A stretch of DNA of 64,000 nt from a virus. The notes beneath the pieces were generated by a model that had not been told where the DNA came from, made no database searches, and was given only the letters and a program-made list of their open reading frames with translations. The position numbers and the translations under genes were made by a program. Location: the IMG/VR virus record IMGVR_UViG_3300023192_002962, positions 22,117 to 86,116 of that record; one strand, written 5' to 3'. Positions 41,701 to 45,716 of the stretch are shown here, one piece after another; the first letter of the stretch is position 1, and every line of letters begins with the position of its first letter.

Positions 41701-42140
41701 GTAACCTTGTAGTTGGTAAGGAAAAAGAGGTTTCGAAACTTGTTCAACAAATTTCAAAACTGAGAGCAAAAGCACTAATATCTAAAACTACAATAAAAAC
41801 TACTATAGCTTCTTTTACTAAAAGAGGAGGTTTAGCTTCTTGGGGAATAAAGGCATTTAATTATGCAGGTTGGGCATATCTGGCCTGGGAAGTACTGAGT
41901 ACAGTATGGAATATAATGGACAAAACAGCCTATTATAAAATAAATGTTGCTCAATTATTAGCTGGTGAAAATCAGTTCACATGGGTTCCTTTAACTTATA
42001 AAGGCGAAGACTATGTTGCCGGGTTAGAGGGAATTATAGGCACTCCTAGAAGTACATCTACTATTATACACGGTGAGTTAAAAGGAAAAGAAGGAAGGAA
42101 TAGAGCTATATATATACTAGGACAAATGTGGGATGCATAG
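26709..42140 (+). CDS. 5143-residue baseplate-hub-type protein with Cys-rich insertion
   Basis: One uninterrupted frame of 15.4 kb. Residues 1-2750 are mixed alpha/beta. Around 950-1080 a compact domain with YIGDILFHIPPVNLRF and a WIGRRDK loop looks like a baseplate hub element. Near 2428-2474, LKVGAEIMILLGYG...KGAITEI...LTAQSWG resembles the 'kvGd.v.i.lGYg ... G.i..i ... l.a.s' pattern of gpD/gp27-type hub proteins. Residues about 2755-3340 are beta-rich and Gly/Ser/Thr-rich; about 3340-4130 is Cys-rich; the remainder is helical, with PNIRPWDVVYIYDD at about 4828 again hub-like, and a hydrophobic segment close to the C-terminus. It most likely forms the central hub with an exposed insertion. 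It starts in a TAATG overlap and ends 23 bases before the next gene. Confidence 0.75.
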   Translation: MATNPTDVTFIDPVDKSTVRRKSSGEFSQIDQLKDIFEKLRKIIYEIEAGPDGFNAMGPSLDSTFTTTSTATTGSMTMQVDRGLGAQQLRVSIISTMIDSLLIPNSVHYTPLLEFKAKILDESLIKNNADVTSYFSEEWQVLLHYIYLLETIYSAHADSLYLELIPLKNVGGPGAYGLGSMNMSAMEVLKSNILPPSIVSIKVTSTKDYLKDGTYQNILKSRHIEPFYMTPELADKLLTGYTLETPPHTREMPPMFADHHINVFDGTGTKKYYAAQGGVAHNAIIFMLSFSKAPSKWLENAMDNEDEFITLGEDIGAGPADSHLDVILWKDAASRDDPVNRQAIRKIITTILANGRKNMSTLDVDDYVMSVESRKEFELFIDTYFVELTLEEATTPPPNGKFFINGTWFTDTPLYLHTWANANTPGSPNSGKFWTTTNYDYLRKTSLFDKFFIGTKSLRQLANDAGNYPTIGERREKFVEFINSWHLLDKPNSIRALQSLIVDHFKNNRSAFADLISFGELRNLVLDYSLHNISPTHPLYVLDSYYNMQSITLITPTAKIEIATQDSIGQDLSGQIQSIENSEVTINVTDSLTVSKVPGSESISPIIDQNEIETSDKDILPFKGLLVMSTISAANSGIVYEVLDRFGTIWNQGETAITFAIKDSKGSLDPGKLGLKGLKYATIFPFFDENGNSFPYSKNYATMTWIEETKSLYFITHDEYGLTQFDYHAVASITLEDSSFTDEQVPQWRVVFEAYEATGAHVFDLYGGQLLVFNIPNIPQGALITDRVQLGITSVPSYPEKVKSKLFIQETEPVTLMTIPVTQKFDVEYDLWGGDGFKNPDGSTPVVMDPSWFEDKDTEEEALDDGGGTISPSITTTFSIGSKEVPIDEYLRVLEKIQFNKPSVATDISDIIQYNTETGESLTRSTSLPAKALQTDSQFKYVRPANPEDTGVMYIGDILFHIPPVNLRFSTVNQTMSIPTMRTKGDPINTSNNNIPKVDITVYFKGTEQINNTLRPLLALSQVMPTTSVQNTTIFDSWIGRRDKLSDSTLDEIDRFLPLPCYLESINVGTIPGFPNTLQAHITLIQMDISPMVPVLTYWKYTSDALNQAMMKTTRQSISNTILTIKDKETPGLTKNPKNDSEIKVLNSVGQLLTIKLPDKMDQVDDDKITVYPQESFPFRKLYRNRLLEEENTFSRVVKDPFLHWNKYLPAENSTLYLTYKSPRYFNDEWYSFKSRFDLLAQNMNGVRLLFQITGAGLTEEASISNLFRKTEDFGLREAIEYMVGALSWVKDWDATISILNREWKKTVVGMARRFGSEPLMITFNNLDGTEETVNLADWVDSTSVDLEYVDEDGNIKQPVRDIINSLVKRFAEDLQPDKRAKNGNVLPASLDFVETIIQNILINPIFDEETPTNPLNYEDIQIGLGWSESPSVENIDLLVKQGLFPTMTKEGKKQRGKVVRYHFQSVIQSISWSYANNLSPMFLASSTLPTYQHMGTANAMVTISLRTRDERLIKILTDMKEAANAIGSQILSGNTELVGFDVISLSGAMDKVYSGHLLNSFGFKHCSIASMEHRNMEGFPGWWEVNIDLIENNTVLRSWENLSLVPSIGSNTINILKKALFAIPFVVDSGAEFDPTLAGLQGTGKEITIKKDIGGKKTYNNRTRSVTTAKNVVTIKTTIPEKPPSEKLNFDEIALQELPLESIIDHLVRRVVHVRTGKNYAKVTLKEVERSGTIKATYKEWTINFDKDGNELKGRYSKDEIARVEEKWAWKVFQSKRKPSYKGNVVLDHSKALGPWLEKLADITKLFSEYDKYLKGADVNYPQYTNEAQGLPDRQIAFGLQAAVEDAIGACIEMTCYLFDSAAYNLVERSYREVEDRIAKFIKMYPEAFSSSGTLPLREAIFSAVKYGPSLAKYDYSVQPSTTFFTKGLRYHIVKGFFIDPINASINLNTDALTIEAGMFSNTLSNKLTPLIRRQDFRELIDQQAEAFGFSSTNKPDLAALYAELNRSIAPNYPDLNLPDIYLTSTGTQLMSPTFCFVDIDPDLEIVEMEKSLVMLRTVFSTQIAALWGVINKRAYDDIQAYMVTNNGQNTPMFDTALNTMSALEIALAGKGERKRGLVIPAWLLDQTDPLAPRKDKLDIKNLKAANIFKIMGDLVKKIELEQTQNNENPDPLARTPLTVPLTEGYQGLAKSDLMKIMSLTALVDYVITLMAVAPYVTDQVEATKWLGATDGLNFVEASKALSKHVAGFLEEDKPNVEKLASIFKNTVLLTGIEDLKIDSEIRIKRTIDLILKKKNKASSMLTIASTGDWSAFNSFMGIGNVDGDFKRTELLTKFNEYMQTKRKGTMDRVYPAFKLFILEEDSPVWHSFDDFYTYDAASEISIIESKHAASKTALLKLSNVTGKLTGKKYNDLINEGYIPLPGANVNLKVGAEIMILLGYGADYRQLRMKFKGAITEINPGAILELTAQSWGAGLLNQVGSLGGIEHTTLNGASTLGGVLLDILTQTPGLGKLGRWGLRDWDKNDPKHFTYTSLKRIYYARAMNSALGWIPSKDFAVVSNISDILGGFLEDRSEGLPFTGKGVLEKYRQNDVIVRSVGNAIFDNIIINNNKLDGYGLFQWVSRVTKISSWGFSWHIYAQSAWDALHEVTLFLGDYIVTTLPFDEGNDVFSNPPRETLYVGPREHLYNASSFKPTFNIRDIMAEIIKDYNNSSTIVANATELAKDFSTNLDNALAKLKELEDGAEFPVGEPQVANVPMYCTEWYDGHEEDPATSPGDEYTVLYTIPTPYDVGASGATFTFFVPEKDSLDKDQASNLINPGSPYPAVHVLGDFVKDHGIPGWGGMIEVTRVKATDRVTGQQFNAEVEYTNVGDGSTAGWWVTVKDLPEVGATFSQTVSEEYSDIEIFGASGNYYEWNAAPFSSAGSTGSNGFNPEHYIGRGKVLLSTPGNKPIQDGSLDVFLITCNSGGPECEEQIFEVGTLGYTGSGGATGFQVISTVDILGPTYAGSTQTFPHGTREYIERSYILEIYDTPSIFLYDEKSSDVTGASYDYELRAPINSDSTSFSYQTKYKVATKSLDLGCSYARESHNEDVGAGTYSGWEYDIYPEGDLLLEIPNCRPVSGDCPWLDEAEPPGMDQYGPHIEISEEDYGLIIEDKAFLKIPRSPWFNQYIADAFPAQSSTYSWHVPNLDPDPDERVWLSRCGVAISNDWLDYNGTSESNADPTWWAPEKRWDWILPNSFPSQIAESDAGYIAPYSSSIFWNWIAANNAMWTTYFTSGFTSQWTGNGIIFPDPQDLWTSVSQINTGGVGACDASTVWQTVNECTELSFTKFPPITCSEHTTYGAGAPPPDCAGKCSGEIGYGSLLDECGVCMDPGCTNTGPGATFTENPCNGDEYPGNVNEEGTGWNQICADCGGLANGDWFNNQCGDCVAPESFGATACIRHCNGRYYYTDGADSIDQASLISGTTGPQIDTCGVCMYSYGEGAQNPSLQTWSTNTDWQFWGGTGINHGAGFGWNKPCADCALEPGGTALHDRCYQCVGATTGGTYAADTVVPCVTDCAGNWGGTAEFDDCGVCVYDTASGDGTGWNQTCVDCAGEPGGTAYYDNCGVCVGLSTTGPYPAGATAPCIADCAGNWGGALLDTCIGNNATEEEDCVNNGGFWSPLGYDICGNCGKSVTDVTPQAFCNNGTQYNDWYTGCGANINDYLFPGIGVYEETNGWAFYAVYNEDDPTGSDPLDTIHNSFHSSYGGNGATFSGEDTARAAAYDWWENLSNQSYGLPQSPFGDCTCWGGNEDSDCDGNCQYDRSFSYNNSYDDSASQFDDCNVCVRASTYNSGSCADCSGVDNGSAYTDDCGNCVSTPDAGCAKGCDGIWYDDSSQPEYDDCTICTGTFPAGVPTYNDESCYDCGGNVNGNLHINRCGHCGDPSDTGETTYNRCEMACDGTWQTRVYEDDSGIGEDRVFYYQTGYYNPSYPARLDWCDICHFEGSEEPGWDFPDRPEWNENCTDCAGVLNKRQHLLHNQDNEFTATENKCDECVSLDTWSMTSCAPEGTDNCQKRCDGTWSIASGTGTWPPYDTNECPKPIFNDGATADNIDNCGVCGGTGVPFGDTLGADMTYYGCGCEEACRGDVPWQLRTVYEARHKDPIKVVVRYSYITDFIDDALELDIAISYYVKKKCAQFAFELPRIPTNIGVSTIEQLGFITMDPHNIQAKITINPADYGQESPDGGSSPYEITMNSFSQFGQLTPEGEVTVNEIDPNNPPELLDANPNVIGASTTLALINKYTVVPKVHRQLNHAISYLSSTPVPVDYNFYFKTLGSWVEVTYNLINHVAANPLQIAGAQQAVQEIQANISNVAELKELVAKNEQEVLTLAKHSISKIIKDIYNLQGYGPGSYLNGGWEWREFVPIFVKQLIGNGFHRYAAIVSKWASVGFWSPFLSKKILIWGIDINVWGKVIREIGWYGDSPVPFTYTKVHEILVGDYEKNFIDKTMMSSIEIDEYSVGLLEYVNKLKKLNSEDCEWMTPVVDPATNANVSKYNKQMYNFRISKDKMVSESVKVDENVDTGGYRNTSGFYHKDKPEMKKLGMEFKYLGGIKGDITFAGIDLTLTISSVGVLQHLTDMYHNIFLLSKQDLAMKEDIIDIMKNQIEGRAAGLESYNIEEPGYSDMSLVLIELEDRIREIRGLNNIFSYKSVVQHHFVDSYNDILQNNIIATADEMFNHVSIHYLAEPSKAKTNTSAEYYKTEAMVSYDQDADYLRTYTSYMKNMDPNMFKDWSSANVYLGDHRANDEFAQEQILDAFTPEASNIAQNVLRNVIKPMYQGTLSMLGNPNIRPWDVVYIYDDNIAMYGPVEVEQVVNTISVDGGYITTIIPNLLIYDKDSMRAIEQQLMSHIQQFGFKNMAALGAYSLIRLGAARVGWKWVYNTFLKASSEGAGLSVYNATAKLWELSAKQVADGGSRSAFASAKLANKAQTKVIGRLKAKLKSQMALGSSGKLLDDAGNLVVGKEKEVSKLVQQISKLRAKALISKTTIKTTIASFTKRGGLASWGIKAFNYAGWAYLAWEVLSTVWNIMDKTAYYKINVAQLLAGENQFTWVPLTYKGEDYVAGLEGIIGTPRSTSTIIHGELKGKEGRNRAIYILGQMWDA
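36757..39090 (+). repeat. About 14 degenerate Cys-rich modules inside the 5143-residue protein
   Basis: Roughly residues 3350-4128 repeat a unit built on 'DCaG.wGG.a..D.CGvC'. Examples: CADCGGLANG...NQCGDC, DCAGNWGGTAEFDDCGVC, CVDCAGEPGGTAYYDNCGVC, CADCSGVDNGSAYTDDCGNC. Two flavours alternate (CxDC-start and GCDG/DCAG-W-start). Unit lengths vary from about 35 to over 100 residues. The spacing recalls Asp/Cys-rich calcium-binding or thrombospondin-like repeats of extracellular bacterial proteins; that likeness is recalled, not searched. The unit count is by eye. Confidence 0.8.
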
Positions 42141-42163
42141 ACAGAAGGTGACATATCTATAAC

Positions 42164-42937
42164 ATGGGAACAGCAAACGACCTTACTTCAAAATTTGACC
42201 ATAAAGCAGCTAAGTCTGTTACTATGCGATATCCAGTTAGAATTGCATCAAATAGAGCAGTATGGCATAATGAATCCAATGTAATTGTAGTGCAGGGAGA
42301 TGATTTTGACAAAACTAAAGTGGTACATTTTTGTTTGCTTATGAATCCTCCACCAAATTCTCACTCTAAGGAGGAAGAAATAAATCCAGATGAAGTAGAA
42401 GTATTGGAGCTACTGTTTGCAACGCATAAACCTAATGATGATCCAAAAAGAACGTTACCTACAAAAGGGGTTCCATTAGAGATAGATGGTTTTGCGTTTA
42501 TATTAAATACCCATTCCAGACAGACCCCCGCTAAACCGGCTACCATTAAAGCTTCACCTTCAGAAAAAGATCTATCGACAGATCGTGCTGATGGGACAGC
42601 ATCTTATTTGAATGTTGCGGGATACGGATTAAATATTACAGGAGGAGGAGATATATCAATAATAGGCAAAAATTCCTCTATGAACCTTGAGGATAGAATA
42701 ACAATGACCGCACCTGTTTCAACAAATGAATTGACAGGGAATATATTAACTACACAAAATTTTTTAACAGAATATTGCATGATACCACAGAATGTTTTAC
42801 CTACCTGGATTGTAGGCATGGACCCGATTATTAATGTATTAGAAATTTTAGATGCATACAACGAAGTTAACAAATATGTACAAATATGTGATGGGTTAAT
42901 GGATATTTATGAAGCATTCGGGGATCAGCTTGCATAG
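42164..42937 (+). CDS. Baseplate hub/spike-associated protein, hypothetical
   Basis: 257 residues. An N-terminal alpha/beta part (VTMRYPVRIASNRAVWHN..VIVVQGDDFDK) is followed by a Lys/Pro/Ser-rich linker (about 123-145) and a beta-repeat-like stretch YLNVAGYGLNITGGGDISII, which may be a short beta-helix or spike-like strand set. The C-terminus is helical (VLEILDAYNEVNKYVQI). It sits after the giant hub gene and before gp25-like and gpJ-like genes, where spike or hub-cap genes are usual. A GAAGGTG ribosome site lies upstream. Family not recognised. Confidence 0.65.
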   Translation: MGTANDLTSKFDHKAAKSVTMRYPVRIASNRAVWHNESNVIVVQGDDFDKTKVVHFCLLMNPPPNSHSKEEEINPDEVEVLELLFATHKPNDDPKRTLPTKGVPLEIDGFAFILNTHSRQTPAKPATIKASPSEKDLSTDRADGTASYLNVAGYGLNITGGGDISIIGKNSSMNLEDRITMTAPVSTNELTGNILTTQNFLTEYCMIPQNVLPTWIVGMDPIINVLEILDAYNEVNKYVQICDGLMDIYEAFGDQLA

Positions 42938-42968
42938 GATAAACAATTTAGCTGGGGGAAAAGAAGAG

Positions 42969-43121
42969 ATGAAATTTACAAAAGAATGGTTATCTTCATT
43001 ATTAGAAGAGAATATGACTAATTTAAAAACAGGAAAAAAAAGCGTAACGATAAATTATAAAAAACTTGAAGAAGAAATTGAGAAGTGGAGAAAGAAAACT
43101 AAACGTACTGAAGAAAGTTAA
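42969..43121 (+). CDS. Small charged hypothetical protein
   Basis: 50 residues when started at the ATG at 42969, which has a purine-rich GGGGAAAAGAAGAG leader. A longer form from 42909 would overlap the previous gene by 29 bases and is less likely. The product is a strongly charged helix (YKKLEEEIEKWRKKTKRTEES). Function unknown. Its TAA is immediately followed by the next ATG. Confidence 0.55.
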   Translation: MKFTKEWLSSLLEENMTNLKTGKKSVTINYKKLEEEIEKWRKKTKRTEES

Positions 43122-43301
43122 ATGAGTGTAAATAAAGAATATAGACTTTTAACTAAAGTACCAATAGGTACAAAGATGATTGTTAACAAAACAGGTAAGT
43201 CTGTAAAACTTGATGAAATAAGATACTTTCCTACTCGGTATAAATGTGATGATGGTAATTACTATTATACACATGATGTGGATATATTATGGCATATATA
43301 A
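43122..43301 (+). CDS. Small hypothetical protein coupled to the ferredoxin gene
   Basis: 59 residues beginning MSVNKEYRLLTKVPIGTKM and ending DDGNYYYTHDVDILWHI. The start abuts the preceding stop and the end overlaps the ferredoxin start by 13 bases, so it probably couples translation of the ferredoxin, which lacks a clear ribosome site of its own. It has 'KVPIGTKMIVNKTGKSVKLDEI', a small beta-barrel-like pattern. Function unknown. Confidence 0.6.
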   Translation: MSVNKEYRLLTKVPIGTKMIVNKTGKSVKLDEIRYFPTRYKCDDGNYYYTHDVDILWHI

Positions 43302-43588
43302 TAGTAGATCCATGTGTAAGTACTTGCGATACAGCTTGTGTGGAAGTTTGTCCCGTGGATTGTATTCATGGTCCTGAAGACACAGAGGGTTTAGGTGCAG
43401 AAGCAAAAGAACCTGGATTTAATCCAGAAGGTAAACAACTCTATATCAATCCAGAAGAATGTATTGATTGTGGAGCTTGTGAACCTGAGTGCCCAGTAGA
43501 AGCTATTTACGAAGAAGATTCTGTTCCAAAGGAATGGGAAAAATTTATAGATAAAAATTATGAGTTTTTTGGACAAGAAAGACCCTAA
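43289..43588 (+). CDS. Seven-iron-type ferredoxin (FdxA-like)
   Basis: 99 residues. The N-terminal half has C9, C13, C17 (C-x7-C from C9 to C17), C21-Pro and C25, the layout of the mixed [3Fe-4S]/[4Fe-4S] FdxA-type proteins. The C-terminal half has C58-x2-C61-x2-C64-x3-C68-Pro in ECIDCGACEPECPVEAIY. The ending VPKEWEKFIDKNYEFF matches the usual tail of such ferredoxins. It should be a soluble electron carrier in the host cytoplasm; an alternative is a metal-binding part of the tail tip. No partner redox gene is visible in the window. It starts inside the preceding small gene and is followed by a small secreted protein gene. Confidence 0.92.
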   Translation: MAYIIVDPCVSTCDTACVEVCPVDCIHGPEDTEGLGAEAKEPGFNPEGKQLYINPEECIDCGACEPECPVEAIYEEDSVPKEWEKFIDKNYEFFGQERP

Positions 43589-43603
43589 ATTGGAGAAATA
43601 AAA

Positions 43604-43786
43604 ATGATTAAATATATAATAATAGCAGGTTTGTTTTGTACTTTTTCAACTGCAGCTGAAGTAGATGTTGCACTACCTGAAGTAGTACAATCACAGACTG
43701 ATGATGATAAATATGTAGTAGATGCTAGAAGACGTGGTGGTAAAGGAAACAAAAAACGTAGACGTGGAGGCAATGGTTTAAGATAA
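43604..43786 (+). CDS. Small secreted basic protein
   Basis: 60 residues. MIKYIIIAGLFCTFSTAAEV looks like a signal peptide (Lys, ten-residue hydrophobic core, likely cut after STA or TAA), followed by a short acidic part and a very basic Gly/Arg end with two RRRGG blocks (ARRRGGKGNKKRRRGG). There is no proper lipobox because Phe precedes Cys. GGAG precedes the ATG and the stop overlaps the next ATG. The role may be periplasmic or envelope-directed; I do not recognise a family. Confidence 0.65.
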   Translation: MIKYIIIAGLFCTFSTAAEVDVALPEVVQSQTDDDKYVVDARRRGGKGNKKRRRGGNGLR

Positions 43787-44529
43787 TGAAATTAGCTTTT
43801 AATGAGCATGGTCAAATTATATCCAGTAGTGGAGCTCTTGCTAATATTGAAGGAGGAGCCCTGGCAGAAATGTACAGGCTTAATTCTTTTTTTGGTATAG
43901 TGCGAGGAGATTATATTTTTGATGTTAAATTTGGCAACTCGGCAGCTCAATATACAGGTAAAGCCTTAAATTCTGAGGTACTTAATTCGTTTGCTAGTAC
44001 TTTAAAAAAGGCTTTGGATAATTCAGATTTGCTTAACGATAGAACTTATGAAATAACTACTTCTCAAACAGGAAGAGATTCTCTATCAGTAAATATTACA
44101 GATCAAACTACTGGACATAGCTATGCTTGGAGATATGATGTTAGAACTAATAGATTAACTAAAGTTGTAGAAGTAGATACTCCTTCTGTGGCAAAAACAT
44201 ATCAAGCATTTACAGAGACATTTACAGTAGATGGTTTTACTAGGCTTTTGAACATAGAAGCCTTATATACGAAAACATTAGTTGATAATGGATTAGGAAT
44301 ATTTGATAATATTGAAATTTTACATAACGTTTACATACAGGAGTCTAATTCTGCAGAAAGAAGGTTGGCATTCAGTAGTGAACTAGAAATTGACATGTTA
44401 AATTACACTGTTCAATTTTATACAGCCCCACCTGAAGGTTATAGAATAACTGTAGAATTGTGGCCTTCACTAATGGCTAATCTTTCAGGACTAGATAGCC
44501 CTTATTTAACAAGAAAATATGGAGTATAA
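43786..44529 (+). CDS. gp25-like baseplate wedge protein, candidate
   Basis: 247 residues. The N-terminal 120 residues contain ALAEMYRLNSFFGIVRGDY, FDVKFGNSAAQYTGKAL and helices with LNSFASTLKKALDN, followed by strands DSLSVNITD and YAWRYDV: an order resembling gp25-type wedge/lysozyme-like proteins ('R.....l....gE...d..fG........'). The C-terminal half looks beta-rich. It sits directly before the gpJ-like gene, the usual gp25-gpJ pair in contractile systems. The family call rests on order and loose pattern. Confidence 0.55.
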   Translation: MKLAFNEHGQIISSSGALANIEGGALAEMYRLNSFFGIVRGDYIFDVKFGNSAAQYTGKALNSEVLNSFASTLKKALDNSDLLNDRTYEITTSQTGRDSLSVNITDQTTGHSYAWRYDVRTNRLTKVVEVDTPSVAKTYQAFTETFTVDGFTRLLNIEALYTKTLVDNGLGIFDNIEILHNVYIQESNSAERRLAFSSELEIDMLNYTVQFYTAPPEGYRITVELWPSLMANLSGLDSPYLTRKYGV

Positions 44530-44531
44530 TT

Positions 44532-45716
44532 ATGTCATATATTTTACAAAATAAAGATGAAATAGACGAACGACTAGTAGAATTATTTAAAGTTGCAGGA
44601 TTTTCTAACGCTAGTAGCCCAGGTACTCCGGAGCATGCCCTTTATAAAGTACTAGTAGAAGAACTGTATAATGCATATGGAGTGCTTGATTCTGCTTATA
44701 GAGGAGCGCTTCCTTTAAACGCATCAGGTGCTAATTTGGATTTATGGTCAACGTTCTTTGGAAGTACAAGACAATTAGCAACTTATGCTAAAGATTCAAC
44801 TTTAACTAATGTTTATTTTTATTTTCCTGAGGATTTTGATATTTCTGTAATCCAAGCGGATATAGATATATCAACAGGAACATTAATAAGTGCAAATGGA
44901 GTTAATAAATTTTATACTGTTACCGAGGACGCTGTTTTGACTACACTTGCTACTGAAGCCCGAATTGTCTATGTTAAAGTACAGGCACAAGAGAGTGGGG
45001 AAAATAACAATGTAAATAGTGACGAGTTAAATACACATACTTTGGATGTAAGTGGCTTATTAGTGTCTAATAAATTTCCTATTACTTCTGGATTGTTTCC
45101 ACAAACAGATTCGGATTTAAGAGTATCTATGCAGAATATTTTTGGTAAATTACTTAGTACCAACCTTGCTTCCATGCAATTTCATGTACTAAATCTTCCA
45201 GGTATATCTAATGTTAATATTTTTCCATTAATACGAGGAACAGGTACATTCAGTTTATTTATAGATTCTGTAGCTCCTGTTGTATCTTTAGAGCTTTTAA
45301 ATCAAGTTCAAGAAATTATAGATCAAAATAAAGCTCTAGGGACTATAGGATATGTTGACTATCCAGAATATAGAAGTATTACCATTGAATTTGAAGTCCT
45401 TGCTAAAGAGGGGTTAGATTCAGAGGCACTAATTTCAGAGTTAGAGTCATCTGAATCTCAAGTTATTGTAGATTTGATAAATAATATTCCCCGCGGTGAT
45501 TCGTTTAGACCAAGTGAAATGGTAAGAATTATTCTTGATAATAGTAAAGTATTAAATGCAACCGTAAAAACCTTAAAAATTGGAAATTATAGCGTTATAG
45601 ACCAAACAATAAAAGATAATGAAACAGTAGCTCCAACACCAAAACATATTGATATCACTCAAAAATGGTTTTGCTCTACTGATCTTTGCTCATATTGCGC
45701 TGTTTCTTTTGGATAA
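44532..45716 (+). CDS. Baseplate J-like (gp6/gpJ) wedge protein
   Basis: 394 residues. The N-terminus ILQNKDEIDERLVELFK and ALYKVLVEELYNAYGVLDSA, then GANLDLWSTFFG, matches the helical N-terminus followed by the 'G..Ld.l....g..r' turn of J-like proteins. The core has NVNSDELNTHTLDVSGL and GTGTFSLFIDS strands, and a later RSITIEFEVLAKEGL plus IPRGDSFRPSEMVRIIL match the C-terminal part. The last 14 residues hold C-x4-C-x2-C (FCSTDLCSYC), unusual for the family. The next ATG follows its TAA directly. Confidence 0.75.
   Translation: MSYILQNKDEIDERLVELFKVAGFSNASSPGTPEHALYKVLVEELYNAYGVLDSAYRGALPLNASGANLDLWSTFFGSTRQLATYAKDSTLTNVYFYFPEDFDISVIQADIDISTGTLISANGVNKFYTVTEDAVLTTLATEARIVYVKVQAQESGENNNVNSDELNTHTLDVSGLLVSNKFPITSGLFPQTDSDLRVSMQNIFGKLLSTNLASMQFHVLNLPGISNVNIFPLIRGTGTFSLFIDSVAPVVSLELLNQVQEIIDQNKALGTIGYVDYPEYRSITIEFEVLAKEGLDSEALISELESSESQVIVDLINNIPRGDSFRPSEMVRIILDNSKVLNATVKTLKIGNYSVIDQTIKDNETVAPTPKHIDITQKWFCSTDLCSYCAVSFG

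Noticed and set aside
42909-42968. Earlier start for the small charged protein at 42909
   Set aside because: It would overlap the preceding gene by 29 bases, and the ATG at 42969 has a better purine-rich leader.
43604-43786. Lipoprotein (spanin-type) reading of the small secreted protein
   Set aside because: The residue before Cys12 is Phe, which does not fit a lipobox; a type I signal peptide fits better.
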